Assembly (NCBI RefSeq): GCF_910594005.1
Contig: NC_057820.1
Coordinates: 3,229,001-3,293,000, forward strand
DNA from: Cervus elaphus
Lineage: Eukaryota > Chordata > Mammalia > Artiodactyla > Cervidae
Reading direction: 5' to 3'
Length of the DNA: 64,000 nt
Both the position numbers and the translations under genes were made by a program. Below the pieces are notes generated by a model, which did no database searches, was not told the DNA's origin, and saw only the letters and a program-made list of their open reading frames with translations. Positions 21,378 through 32,293 of the stretch are shown piece after piece; position 1 is the stretch's first letter; each line of letters starts with the position of its first letter.

Positions 21378-21611
21378 GGGCTTCCCAGGCGGCACTGGAG
21401 TAGGTAGTCATTCCCTTCTCCAGGGCACCTTCCCAACCCAGGGATCAAACCCAGGTCTCACACATTGCAGGCAGATTCTGTACCAGCTGAGCCACCAGGG
21501 AAGCCCAAGAACACTGGAGTGGGGAGCCTAGCCCTTTTCCAGCGGATCTTCCCGACCCAGGAATTGCATCGGGGTCTCCTGCAGTGCAGGTGGGTTCTTT
21601 ACCAGCTGCCC
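21378..21611 (-). mobile_element. cluster of Bov-tA fragments, mostly antisense
   Basis: A short plus-sense head (GGGCTTCCCAGGCGGC, about 21,378-21,392) is followed by two antisense pieces: 21,393-21,507, ending GAGCCACCAGGGAAGCCC, and 21,508-21,611, ending GGGTTCTTTACCAGCTGCCC. The order suggests SINEs inserted into or recombined with each other. Confidence 0.8.
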
Positions 21612-21800
21612 AGCAGTAAAGAACCTGCCTGCCAATGAAGGAGGCAAAAGGGACGTGGGTTTGATCCCTGGGTCGGGAAGATCCCCTGGAGGAGGGCATG
21701 GCAACCCACTCCAGTGTTCTTGCCTGGAGAATCTCATGGACAGAGGAGCCTGGTGGGTCACATGGTGTCGCAGGCAGTCAGACATGACTGAAATCACGTG
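21612..21800 (+). mobile_element. Bov-tA SINE
   Basis: TAAAGAACCTGCCTGCCAAT, B-box GGTTTGATCCCTGGGTCGGG, body GTGTTCTTGCCTGGAGAATC, tail CAGTCAGACATGACTG. With the antisense piece to its left it forms an inverted pair around CCCAGCAG. Confidence 0.92.
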
Positions 21801-22627
21801 GCCCGCACAAGCTGCAAGGCTAGGCCAGAGGAGGGGATTTCAAAACATCATGGGTGACTGGAGCCCATTTTTGGTTTTGAAAATGCTTTCGAGTAAAAGA
21901 GAATGGGTCATAAGAATACAAAACTGTTCTCTGTGGTCATCAGAGTGATGAGGTCAGGGCCATTAAGTGTTCATTAGACTCTTTCTGTATTTTCAGGGTG
22001 TATCACTCCTATAATCGGAGATGGCTATTTTCTAATCAGAAAAAGTGCAGTGAATAAGGAAACTGTCTTGGGGTGCACGTTCAGACACGAAGGCCTTCCT
22101 GAACAAGTTTCTGAGCCCGAGGGTGGGCTCCTAGCACCACTGTCCTCAGCAGACCTGGGCTCGGGACCCTCAGGCCCCCTCCCCCCAGGTTTGCTCATGG
22201 TGTATCTGCCCCCGCCCCCCATCCACCACTGTGAAGAGGCGTGTGCGGGGATGAGCCCCAGGGAGGCTGGGAAAGGGGAGTAGTTCTCTCCTTGCGTTGT
22301 TTTGAGCAAGTCCTCCCGGCTGTGTCTTCTCCCTTTCCCCTCTCCACATCAGATCAGATCCCTGGGGGTCCCCACCTTCATGTTCAGTCCAAACCCAGGG
22401 GCTGGCCCTGCCCACCACCGCCCTCTAGTGGAGGACTGAGCACAAAGCACCACGTGGGGCACCCCTCTGGGGCACAGGGGCTACGACCCCTACAGTGGGC
22501 TCAGGAGGAGCGCCCCCAGGCTGGGTTCCTGCAACCACCCGCCACCACCCTGGCCTTCTCCACTTGTTAAAGCCCCGATTCTTCATCACACAATAGCACT
22601 ACGAATTTAGTCACAGGTAATGCATAT
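21801..22627. other. unassigned DNA
   Basis: No repeat or exon recognised. Confidence 0.4.
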
Positions 22628-23205
22628 CACTGCAGATGGTGATTGCAGCCATGAAATTAAAAGACGCTTACTCCTTGGAAGGAAAGTTATGACCAACCTA
22701 GACAGCATATGAAAAAGCAGAGACATTACTTTGCCAACAAAGGGTCCATCTGGTCAAGGCTATGGTTTTTCCAGTGGTCATGTATGGATGTGAGAGTTGG
22801 ACTATAAGGAAAACTGAGTGCTGAAAAAATGATGCTTTTGAACTATGGTGTTGGAGAAGACTCTTGAGAGTCCCTTGGACTGCAAGGAGATCAGATCAAT
22901 GCATCCTAAAGGAAATAAGTCCTGAATATTCATTGGAAGGACTGACGCTGAAGCTGAAACTCCAATACTTCGGCCACCTGATGCGAAGAACTGACTCACT
23001 GGAAAAGACCCTGATGCTGGGAAAGATTGAAGGCAGGAGGAGAAGGAAATGACGGAGGATGAGATGGTTGGATGGCATCACGAACTCTATGGACATGAGT
23101 TTGAGCAAGCTCCAGGAGTTGGTGATGGACAGGGAAGCCTGGTGTACTGTAGTCCATGGGATCGCAAAGAGTTGGACATGACTGAGCAACTGAACTGGAC
23201 TGAAC
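22628..23205 (+). mobile_element. BovB LINE 3' fragment
   Basis: Starts in the C-terminal part of ORF2 (TCACTGCAGATGGTGATTGC) and continues to the GAGCAACTGAACTGGACTG end. Stops such as TGA in GACAGCATATGAAAAAGC break the frame. A 62-codon remnant lies at 22,864-23,052. Confidence 0.95.
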
Positions 23206-23412
23206 ACGTGTCAGGTGGCTCAGTGGTAAAGAACCCACCTGCCAATTCAGGAGACATGAGTTTTATCACTGGGTTGAGAAGTTCCCCTGGAGGAAGAAAT
23301 GGCAACCCACTCCAGTATTCTTGCTGGGAAGTCCCACGGACAGAGAAGCCTGGTGGGCCCCAGTCCATAGGGTCGCAAAGAGTTGGACAGATCTGAGTGA
23401 CTTAGCATGCAT
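23206..23412 (+). mobile_element. Bov-tA SINE
   Basis: Head TCAGGTGGCTCAGTGGTAAA, body GTATTCTTGCTGGGAAGTCC, tail GGGTCGCAAAGAGTTGGAC. It follows the BovB end directly in the same orientation. Confidence 0.94.
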
Positions 23413-23499
23413 GCGCAGCACGTATTAATGGCTTGCAGTGACGACGCTGTCCCAAGGCACATGGGTCACACAGGTCCTTGCCTGGTCACCAAAGCAGCT

Positions 23500-23640
23500 C
23501 TAGCAGGTGGGTGTTCTGGTCTCACACTCTTAGAAAGGAGCTAAGAGGAGACAGAGTGAGCCCAACATCACCCAGCTGGTGAAGGGGGTGAGCATCAATT
23601 AACACAGCCAGGGGCTCCGCCAACACCACTGGCAGGACCC
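23500..23640 (+). repeat. possible MIR relic
   Basis: AACATCACCCAGCTGGTGAA and the following AACACAGCCAGGGGCTCCG resemble a plus-sense MIR. Weak. Confidence 0.35.
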
Positions 23641-24049
23641 ATGGCCAACCTGGTGCCTGGTGCCCTGTTCTTGGTAGCCAGTCATCAGCTGACCAAGTCA
23701 AGGTGAGGTGCTGAAGCTCTTATCGGTCTCTGCTCTCCAAATGAGGAGCTGGTTGATGGGGAAGAATGATGATGTGGTCAGAGTCCCAGCTCCACCAGAT
23801 GCCCAGCAAGAGACCCAAGCAGACAGATGCCCCCTCCCAGCCGAGTAGCATCTGTGAGGTCAGAGCAGGGATGCTGAAAGAGCCAGCCAAGCCAGGACTC
23901 AGAAGGGCAATATCCACGGAGCAAGTCCATGGAGGAAAGAGCAGGGGTCCTTCCCTTGGGGACCACAAGCACCATTCCCCCCTGGCTGCCTCTCACACAC
24001 ACACCATTCACAGGAGGCAGGGTCAGGTGGAAAGGAAGAAACTCCCCTG
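23641..24049. other. unassigned DNA
   Basis: No feature recognised. Confidence 0.4.
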
Positions 24050-24140
24050 GTTCTGACACTGCGGGCTGTGTCTCCTTGAGTCAGACACTTAAACTCTCTA
24101 ACCTTCAGCTTGTCCATCTTGGAAAGGAGGCTCACACGTG
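24050..24140 (-). repeat. MIR SINE relic, antisense
   Basis: GAGTCAGACACTTAAACTCT, then CTAACCTTCAGCTTGTCCATC: the reverse complement of the MIR core. Confidence 0.7.
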
Positions 24141-24281
24141 AGCAAGCTCAAAAACGATCCTTCCCCTCCCCAGCAACCTTCAGATGAGACCACAGCCTGG
24201 CTGATGCCCTGACTGCAGCCTTGCAAGAGCCCTTGATCTACAGAAACTGTGTGATAAGAAATGTTAGCGATCCACTAACGT

Positions 24282-24474
24282 CACATGTGTCAGCTGGTAA
24301 AGCATCTGCCTGCAATGCGGGAGACCTGGGTTCGATCCCTGGGTTGGGAAGATCCCCTGGAGAAGGGAAAGGCAACCCACTCCAGTATTCTGGCCTGGAG
24401 AATTCCATGGACTGTATAGACCATGGGGTCACAGAGAGCTGGACATGACTGAGCAGCTTTCACTTTCACTTTCA
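24282..24474 (+). mobile_element. Bov-tA SINE
   Basis: TCAGCTGGTAAAGCATCTGC, B-box GGTTCGATCCCTGGGTTGGG, body GTATTCTGGCCTGGAGAATT, and a TTTCACTTTCACTTTCA end. Confidence 0.95.
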
Positions 24475-24559
24475 ACACCACTAGCCCCAGTTTCAGTGAG
24501 GGGAGGCCGACGAGGTGGTTCAGACCACGGATGGTGGCATCAGCCTCACTTAGGGTCTG

Positions 24560-24650
24560 TGCACCTCTCTGCTCTTGCCATTTGCTGGCTTTGGGTGGAC
24601 CTTGGGGAGGGTCTCAGTTTTCCCATCTGTGAAATGGAGCCAGCAACCTC
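24560..24650 (-). repeat. MIR SINE relic, antisense
   Basis: CTCAGTTTTCCCATCTGTGA with the preceding TGCCATTTGCTGGCTTTGGG matches the antisense MIR core. Confidence 0.7.
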
Positions 24651-25000
24651 AGGGGCTGCCAGGAGGACAGACAGCATGACTCGGGTAAGGGACATGCGAT
24701 AGCTTTGTGGACAGTAGCGCCCAACCCTCTGGGGCCGAGTCTTCGGCAGATGGTAGCTGCTTCCTTAGCATCACTCCCTCCCCCCACGGCTCTGGAGAAG
24801 GAAGCGCAGGAAGGCCGCAGGTCTGTTTGTCTGCACCTTGGGAAAGCAAATGACAAACAGGACCTGATTTTCTGGAAGGACGAGGATGAGACTGACTTGA
24901 CAAAATGCTCTGGCAGGCCCCCTTAGTCACCACAATTCACACACAAAAAAGCACCTGGGATTAGAAAGCAGGGTGATTTGGGTGGTGTTCCTGGTTCTCC
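24651..25000. other. unassigned DNA
   Basis: No feature recognised. Confidence 0.4.
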
Positions 25001-25125
25001 TTCCTGGAGGAGGAAATGGCAACCCGCTCCAGTATCCTTGCCTAGAAAACCTCATGGACAGAGGAGCCTGGCAGGCTACAGTCCGTGGGGTCGCAAGGAG
25101 TCGGACACAACTGAGCTCACAGCAC
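25001..25125 (+). mobile_element. Bov-tA SINE, head missing
   Basis: CTGGAGGAGGAAATGGCAAC to GGGTCGCAAGGAGTCGGAC; only the body and tail remain. Confidence 0.9.
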
Positions 25126-25132
25126 GCACGTA

Positions 25133-25230
25133 CGCCCTGGCTCTGCGGGTGGCTGGCTGTGTGACTGCAGGCAGGGTGCTCACACTCTCTGAGCTTGGTG
25201 CTCCCAGGGGTGAGATGGGTCACCCGTGGA
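25133..25230 (-). repeat. MIR SINE relic, antisense
   Basis: GGCTGTGTGACTGCAGGCAG and CTCACACTCTCTGAGCTTGG follow the antisense MIR order (tRNA-distal end to core). Confidence 0.6.
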
Positions 25231-25375
25231 CTAGATGGCACACGAGAAGTCCTGTGTCTGTTCGTTCTCCCCCCACCTGCCTGCCTGCCCCCAGCAGTCT
25301 GTCTGGAAGACCCCAGTTCCCCTCGTCTGCCTTTTCAACTGAATCCAAATTTTATTCAGTCAATATAAAACCTCC

Positions 25376-25709
25376 CGGGCTTCCCTGGGGGCTTAGTGGT
25401 AAGGAATCTGCCTGCCAAAGCAGGAGACATGGGTTCAGTCCCTGGTCCTGGAAGATCTCACACGCTACAGAGCAACACAGCCCGTTGCAACAAAGCCACA
25501 ACTGTCGAGCCTGTGCTCTAGAGCCCAGGAACCATAAGTACTAAGGCCAAGCCCCACAAGCAGCTACCGAAGCCCATGTGCCCTAAGGCCAGGCTCCGCA
25601 ACAAGGGGAGCCTCGGCGAGGAGACGCTCGCTCGCCGCGACTAGAGAAAAGCCTGTGCCGCAATGCAGACCCAGCACAGCCAGAATAAACAAACGAGATT
25701 GTTTTCATG
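25376..25709 (+). mobile_element. CHR-2 SINE, full length
   Basis: Head GGGCTTCCCTGGGGGCTTAG, B-box-like GGTTCAGTCCCTGGTCCTGG, one copy of the internal GAGCCTGTGCTCTAGAGCCC segment, and the end CAGCACAGCCAGAATAAAC. TAAAACCTCC at 25,366-25,375 and 25,710-25,719 is the target-site duplication. This copy shows the normal CHR-2 length and serves as an internal comparison for the expanded copy at 3,636. Confidence 0.96.
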
Positions 25710-25804
25710 TAAAACCTCCGGGCCCTGCTCTTACGGTCAGATCCTGTCTCACTGCAGGACTGCTTGCTGGCGTTCCTTCTTCTACCATATCCACAACCTC
25801 AACC

Positions 25805-25920
25805 CCCCCGTGAGGCCAACACTGTCACCCCCATTTGTGGATGGGGGAAGCTGAGGCTCTGTGGGGTCAGGGAACTTTCCCGGGGTCACGGCAGCAGCCC
25901 AGCTGGGCGGGAGCCTGGTC
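25805..25920 (+). repeat. MIR SINE relic
   Basis: ACTGTCACCCCCATTTGTGG, GGGGAAGCTGAGGCTCTGTG and GGGTCACGGCAGCAGCCCAG give the MIR core in sense. Confidence 0.7.
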
Positions 25921-26211
25921 CGTGGCCCTCCCGGGAACCGCCTCTTCCAGGGGCCCAGGAAAGCCAGCAGGAGCAAGGCCACAGGTGGGGGTGAGGGGGC
26001 AGGAGCCCCAAGAGAGGCAGGGAGAGAGGGGTGCTGGTTGCCTTCCCCCGCTCGGGCCTGGCCTCCTCGGGGCCGCCTTTGCCAGACTGGCTGTCGCCGC
26101 TGCTCTCAGCTCCCAGCTCCGAGAGGGAAGGCCTGGTCACCTCGGCCCTGGGCAGCCGCGGGGGGCTCCAGTGACAGCCAGGGAAGTGTGGCTGTGTAAG
26201 ATCCCTGTTAG

Positions 26212-26484
26212 GACTTCCTGGTGGCAGAGCGGATAGGAGTCTGCCTGCCAGTGCGGGGGACATGGGTTCGATCCCTGGTCCGGGAAGGTTCCACGGATCG
26301 CGGAGCAACTGAGCTCGGGCGCTAGAAATACCGAGCCTGCGGCGCTAGAAATACCGAGCCTGCGCTCGGCAACAAGTGACGTCAGAGCAGGGCGGAGCCT
26401 CCGGGAGAGCAGCCCCGCTCGACACGACCAGAAAGGCGGGTGCTCAGCAACGCAGACCCAGCACAGCCAATAATACTCATAAAA
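26212..26484 (+). mobile_element. CHR-2 SINE with a small internal tandem duplication
   Basis: Head GGACTTCCTGGTGGCAGAGC, B-box GGTTCGATCCCTGGTCCGGG, end CAGCACAGCCAATAATACTC. AAGATCCCTGTTA before and AAGATCCTGGTTA after are an imperfect target-site duplication. A 23-bp unit at 26,318-26,340 is repeated exactly at 26,341-26,363, at the same place in the element where the copy at 3,636 has its 36-bp array. A TGACGTCA (CRE) at 26,378-26,385 arose within the element. Confidence 0.93.
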
Positions 26485-26497
26485 GAAGATCCTGGTT

Positions 26498-26854
26498 AAC
26501 CAGCCACAGGGACGGCAGGAGGCCCCAACCCGGGAGGCACGGCCTGCTCACTCAGCAGCCGGGCTGGATGGCGGGAGGGACTGCATGGGCCTTGGTCCAA
26601 TGCTTCGTCCAGACCGCAGCCCAGCCCTGCACGCCTGCTGTGTGCCAGGCCCTACAGAACACAGTGTGGATGCGCGTCTCTGGTCCCCGAGCCCTGACCC
26701 CCAGCGACGTGACCTGCGAAGACCCCTCCCTGCGTCAGCCTGCTTCCTTGCCTGTACGAGAGGATCGTGACACGGAGTTGGTGAAGGACGATGAATAAAG
26801 TTCGGGAATGCCCTGTGCCCAGCACAAGGAGGGCACTTAATTCTTGCTGTTCCT
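26498..26854. other. unassigned DNA
   Basis: TGCTGTGTGCCAGGCCCTAC near 26,637 resembles an L2 or MIR phrase; nothing else is recognised. Confidence 0.35.
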
Positions 26855-27725
26855 CAGCTCAGTTCAGTCGCTCAGTCGTGTCCGACTCTTTGCGACCCCA
26901 TGGACTGCAGCACGCCAGGCCTCCCTGTCCATCACCAACTCCTGGAGTTTGCTCAAACTCATGTCCATTGAGTCAGTGATGCCATCCAACCATCTCATCC
27001 TCTGTCGTGCCCTTCTCCTGCCTTCAATCTTTCCCAGCCTCGGGGTCTTTTCAAATGACTCAGCTCTTTTGCATCAGGTGGCCAAAGTATTGAAGTTTCA
27101 GCTTCAACATCAGTCCTTCCAATGAATATTCATGACTGATTTCCTTTAGGATGGACTGGTTGGATCTCCTTGCAGTCCAAGAGACTCTCAAGAGTCTTCT
27201 CCAATACCACAGGTCAAAAGCATCAATTCTCTGGCGCTCAGATTTCTTTATGGTACAACTCTCAAATCCATACATGACTACTGGAAAAACCATAGCCATG
27301 ACTAGATGGACCTTTGTTGGCAAAGTAATGTCTCTGCTTTTTAATGTGCTCTCTAGGTTGGTCATAACTGTTCTTCCAAGGAGCAAGCATCTTTTAATTT
27401 CATGGCTGCAGTCACAATTTGCAGTAGTTTTGGAGTCCAGAAAAATAGTCAGCCACTGTTTCCACTGTTTCCCCATCTATTGCCATGAAGTGATGGGACC
27501 GGATGCCATGATCTTCATTTTTTCATTGTTGAGTTTCAAGCCAGCTTTTTCACTCCCCTCTTTCACTTTCATCAAGAGGCTCTTTAGTTCTTCACTTTCT
27601 GCCATAAGGGTGGTGTTATCTGCCTATCTGAGGTTATTGATATTTCTCCCTGCAATTTTGATTCCAGCTTGTGCTTCATCCACTCTGGCATTTTTCATGA
27701 TGTACTCTTGCATATAAGTTAAAAC
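26855..27725 (-). mobile_element. BovB LINE, 5'-truncated, antisense
   Basis: Begins with the antisense 3' end (GTTCAGTCGCTCAGTCGTGT) and ends within the reverse transcriptase at TCTTGCATATAAGTT. At the active site the minus strand reads a stop followed by ADN where the family has YADD, so the enzyme is dead. A 138-codon minus frame (27,060-27,476) is a remnant. Confidence 0.95.
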
Positions 27726-28031
27726 AAATTTTACAAAGAGAAAATTTTATTTTGTTCTGGTGTCCCGTGTTACGAGCTTGAACACATCTAATCGCTCCAT
27801 GAAAATAGAAAATAATACTGTCGCGTCTCCAAACACGCTCTGACCTGTGAAAGCAATGCTTTTCCCTAGAGGCGGTCAAGTTGGTGGGCGGGACCCCATG
27901 TCCCAGTCTGGTCTATGTAGATGGTGGTTTCAGGGTCAGTTCAGCTGTCAAAGCCTTTGCAGGGCTGTTTGGATCTGACATGCATGTGCGTGACCAAGAC
28001 CCTGACTAAATCTTAGTCAGTCCCTCTGAGC
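27726..28031. other. unassigned AT-richer stretch beside BovB
   Basis: Not a repeat I recognise. On the minus strand it contains AATAAAATTTTCTC and a 67-codon frame that partly enters the BovB. It could be unique DNA, a processed transcript relic or an unnamed repeat. Confidence 0.35.
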
Positions 28032-28224
28032 CCTTTTTAAAATGTTTTAGAGTGTTGCTGATTTACAGCGTTGTGCTAGTTTCAGATGCGCAGCAAAGTG
28101 AATCAGTTGTTTATACACGTGTCCACGTTTTGAGATTCTTTCCTGATTTAGGTCATTACAGAGCATTGAGTAGAGTTCTGTTCCCTGTGCCATAGGGTAG
28201 GTCCTTGTTCGTTATCTATTACAT
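28032..28224 (-). mobile_element. L1 LINE 3' end fragment, antisense
   Basis: GTTGCTGATTTACAGCGTTG, CAGCAAAGTGAATCAGTTGT and ATAGGGTAGGTCCTTGTTCG are the reverse complement of the L1 3' end also present in sense at 13,778-15,104. Confidence 0.85.
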
Positions 28225-28483
28225 GCCGCCCAGGGTTCCTTCCAGCCTTGTCCTCAAAAGACAGAACCGGGCTAAACCGGTCTCATGCCTCGTCCCGAGC
28301 GCCCCCTAGTGGATGCCTGATGTCCCGCCTTCAGCAAGGATGCTCTCAGACTGTTAAGCCAGAACCGTCCTCAATCTGGTGGTCTCCCTCAGTGATTTTT
28401 CCATCCACTGACCCCACCTGCTCCTGGGCCATGACCCCCATGACCCTGTACTCAGGACTGAGCCTGGTTCCCCCACCGCAATT
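28225..28483. other. unassigned DNA
   Basis: No feature recognised. Confidence 0.4.
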
Positions 28484-28795
28484 ATGGTTGTTCAGTCGCT
28501 CAGTCGTATCCGACTCTTTACGACCCCACGGATGGCAGCACACCAGGCTTCCCTGTCCCTCACCGTCTCCCGGAGTTTGCTGAAACTCACGTCCATTGAG
28601 ACACTGATGCCATCCAACCATGTCACCCTCTGTCATCCCCTTCTCCTCCTGCCTTCAATCTTTCCCAGCATCAGGGTCTTTTCCAATGAGTTGGCTCTTT
28701 GCGTCAGGAGGCCAAAGTATCGGAGCTTCCGCTTCAGTATCAGTCCTTCCAATGAATATGAAGGGTTGATTTCCTTTAGGATTGACCTGTTGCAA
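28484..28795 (-). mobile_element. BovB 3'-end fragment, antisense
   Basis: GTTCAGTCGCTCAGTCGTAT at the left, CATCAGGGTCTTTTCCAATG in the middle and TTTCCTTTAGGATTGACC at the right: the last ~300 bp of BovB. Confidence 0.94.
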
Positions 28796-29293
28796 TAGTC
28801 CAGAATAAAATCTCTCCAGCTCTGGGTTTTCTCTGACATGCGCCCCCCCACCCCCCGCCCCAGGATCCTCTTTAGGGAAAGCCCTAAAGCTCTCATAGCT
28901 TGGGGGTGGGTTGTCCCCCTTAAACACCCAGGACAAGGAGGGCGCTTCACTGAGTAGGGGTGGTCGTTCTGCTCACAGTGAGGACTTCTGTGGGGCAAGG
29001 TCCATGGCGGCCAGAGGGCTGAAGCTGCCTGAGCCAGAGACACTGAGGGGCTCCCAGGGCCCCTGTTTGCCTGTGGGACTGGGGGCGGTCACTGGGTTCA
29101 CATTACCTCAACAGCGCATCCCAGCCAGCCTGCGAGGGCCCTCGCATTGTTCCCATTTCAGAGATGGGAAGAGTGAGGCCCAGAGAGGGACCACAGCATG
29201 ACAAGCAGAAATCCATCCTCTGTGGCTGGTCGTTGGGTTGTGGGTGTCATTGCTCAGAAAACCCACATGCGGGGTTTTCCCTGATTAGAAGTT
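28796..29293. other. mostly unassigned, weak MIR
   Basis: TCCCATTTCAGAGATGGGAA and GTGAGGCCCAGAGAGGGA at about 29,150-29,190 look like a short plus-sense MIR core. The rest is unassigned. Confidence 0.4.
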
Positions 29294-29506
29294 GGGCTTT
29301 GCTGATGGCTCAGATGGTAAAGAATCTGCCTGCTGCACAGGAGACCCAGGTTCTATCCCTGGGTTTGGAAGACCCCCTCAAGGAGGGCATGGCAACCCAC
29401 TCCAGTGTTCTTGCCTGGAGAATCCCCATGGACAGAGGAGCCTGGTGGGCTACAGTCCATGGGGCTGCAAAGAGTCTGACACGACGGAGGGACCAACTCA
29501 ACTAAC
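29294..29506 (+). mobile_element. Bov-tA SINE
   Basis: GGGCTTTGCTGATGGCTCAG head, body GTGTTCTTGCCTGGAGAATC, tail GGGGCTGCAAAGAGTCTGAC. Confidence 0.95.
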
Positions 29507-31507
29507 ACTTTCATTTCCAGAAGTTGGAGGCTTCAGGACCACCACTGTGTTTCTCTGCCTCTGTCTCTGGGTCTGTCTCCCTCTCACCGAGCGCAAGAAG
29601 GCAGATGGTTTGCTGTCCAGAGAGCAGGTCAGATTACTTGCTATCAGCAAGAACCACCCCGCCCCACACACACCCTCTCCCCGTCCCTCCCAGCAGCCTG
29701 GGACGGGCTTAGAAAAAGGAGAACGGTGACCAGGGGGCAGGACTCTGATGCCAAGGAAACATCCCTTGACTTTTCCTTCCCTTGAGCCTTTTTCATCCAG
29801 GGTTCCTTGAGAAAATGGAGCTCTAGAGCCCTCCGGCATCCACCGTTCTCATGAGTGAACCCCCTCACACCCCCGTGCGGCTGGAATGTCCTCCGCCCGC
29901 CGAGCATCCCAGGGAGAAAACAGCCCTCGCACCCCCCTCTCGAGTCCTGGCGTGTGAACTGGGCCGGGTCCGTTCTCCGCCCTCCACCTGCACCTCCTCC
30001 TCTGTGACTTTGCTGAGTCTCTGTCTCCCTCCCCCGACCCCACACGTGTGGGGTCTGCGGTCTCTGCCGTCTCCCTGTCTCTGCAAAGGTCAGGTTCATG
30101 ATCATAGTCACTCAAATAGCTCAGACACAAGACTCAGCCTCTCTGAGATTCCCCAGGGAGTCTGGCCCCCCGGGATCTGCGTCTGGCATCGGGGCTCCTC
30201 AGGACAGCTCCCCCACCCCCCCAGTCCAGGCAGCCCCCTGTCCTGCTGCTCTGACCCCTCCACATCATAGCCTGGTCTCCCCTCCCCAACTCCACTCCAG
30301 AACAGGAGACAGGGCTTAGAAGAGGAAGTTTACTATGAACGGGACTCTGGGGATGGACTGGGTCCTGGGGAGAGGACAGAGGGCAGTGACGAATAGACAC
30401 TGTTGATCTGGTCAGCCTGCAGGCACCGGGGCCTTGATCCCACTGAGATCTTCTAGGGGGCCGCATGGAACGTGCCTCGGGGTTGAGCCTAGAAGAGGGG
30501 CCGTGGGTGCAGAGGCTCGCATGCCCCCTTGACTGGTCAAGAGTGGCCTTGCTCCCCTGGGTTGGCATGCTGGGCAATCTCGCAGGCACCCATGACCCGT
30601 GTCAGCGAAGCCCAGGGCAGAATCGAGGAGACGTGCAGGGCTGTGCCCGACGTGCCCCACAGTCCAGCTCCGGGGGATCCACTCTGCTCACCCCACCCCC
30701 GTCAAGGCCAGGCCTCCAGGCTGCCTCCTAGAGGCGCGTGGTCTCTACAGACTCACCCAGGAGGTTCAGCACAACAAGGCGTGGCCCCGTGGCTTCAGAA
30801 GCGGTTCCCGGGGACCCCATTCTCTCTCCCCTCCACGTCCTGGGCCGGCACTTCCAGCAAGGTCTCTGGAGGCCCAGACCCTCTCCAGCCCTCCCCGCTG
30901 GTGGTCCTTGCCCCGCCTCCCCTGTGCCTACTGCCATCGCGGCGGAAGAGCCCAGGGGTGCCGCTGTGGTCCGCTGGTGCCAGGCTCACGCCCCCTGCCC
31001 TCACTGTAGGGGCGCCCCTACCTCGTCATGATGGTCAACCACCGCCCCCCCAACTCCCACCCCCCAGAGAGCGACTCTGCCTTCTGGTCCACCGGTCTGA
31101 GGTCCCCATGAGTGGTCAGTTTCAAGTTCAAGGAAGTCTTTGCTCCATCTCCTGTTGGAAGCTGGGGTCCCCTCCATGCATGCTGAGCCAGAACCCCTGG
31201 TCCAGCAGAGCCCGAGACCACAGAGATGAGCGGCACACACCCTAATAGGGGGCCACTGAGGATGATGCCAGGAGCGCTCTGCCCTCAGTTCTGGCCCCGT
31301 GAACCTCCTGCTTTTTCTGAGCATGTACTGCATCCTGGAAAACAGGGCGCCACCCACAGGGAACGGTCCCTGCGCTGCGCCTTGGAGGTGGGCCCTCCAT
31401 CAGCTGGCAGCTTCCAGAGATGTGTTTTTTGCGGGGGGGAGGCAGGAGAAGTAGACCTCATGGTCTGGGACTCAGAGTCATGCACTCTTCGCTACAGAAC
31501 GAGGTTC
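29507..31507. other. unassigned GC-rich DNA
   Basis: Two kilobases of GC-rich sequence with overlapping open frames on both strands (up to 238 codons on plus). None has a recognisable domain, and codon content is that of GC-rich noncoding DNA. I see no supported exon, repeat or RNA gene. Confidence 0.45.
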
Positions 31508-31701
31508 TTGGTCTGTCCGATTCTTTGTGACCCCGTGGACTGTAGCCTGCCAAGCTCCTCTGTCCATGGGATTCTCCAGGCAAGAATACTGGAGTGGGTT
31601 GCCGTTCCCCTTCTCCAGGGGATCTTCCCAACCTAGGAATTGAATCAGGGTCCCCAGCACTGCAGACGGATTCTTTACCATCTGAGCCACCAGGGACGCC
31701 C
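31508..31701 (-). mobile_element. Bov-tA SINE, antisense
   Basis: CCGATTCTTTGTGACCCCGT, GGATTCTCCAGGCAAGAATA, and the head end GAGCCACCAGGGACGCCC. Confidence 0.95.
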
Positions 31702-32293
31702 ATATAGACAATGCTGCCAATTATTATTCACGCTGAACACTGGCTTTTTACCGGCCCCCAAGGGGTGAAGAACTGGGGGCCCAGGGAATACCCATGGTGA
31801 GCCTACTTCTCCTTCCTGGCAGGGTGACCTCTGAGGCATTTCCCTGACACACAGCCGATACGCTTTTCTTGCTGAGTCTTGCCTGGAACAGAGTTGGGCG
31901 GTGTCACCTTTCTCTGCATCTCAGATGGGGTCAAGCAAGCCAGAGGCTCTCAGGAATTCCCCCAGGTCCCCTGCCAGGCCGGGGGTGCGGTAGGGTGGGG
32001 AGCAGGTGAGGGGCAGGCTTCCGGCACCGTCCTGTGGCTTAGGTCAAGAGCAATCCCAGCACCGAGCCATCTGGAGGGAGACTCTGCCCAGGACACTTCA
32101 GTATGATGTGGCTTCAGCGACATGACAAACACCGATGCCTTAGGGGACCTGTGGGTGGCTCCCGAGGCTGGGGCGTCCAGATGACGGCAGCAGTGGGAAC
32201 CTGGTTCCCTGTGTGGCCCGGCGTCTCTCTTCTCACCAACCAGGGGGACTCAGGCCTGAAGCTTTGCTCCCAGGAGGCCCTTGTGCGGGTGAT
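31702..32293. other. unassigned DNA
   Basis: No feature recognised. Confidence 0.4.

Noticed and set aside
29507..31507. Overlapping open frames of up to 238 codons in GC-rich DNA
   Set aside because: Frames exist on both strands at once, show no domain or splice structure, and stops are simply rare at this base composition.
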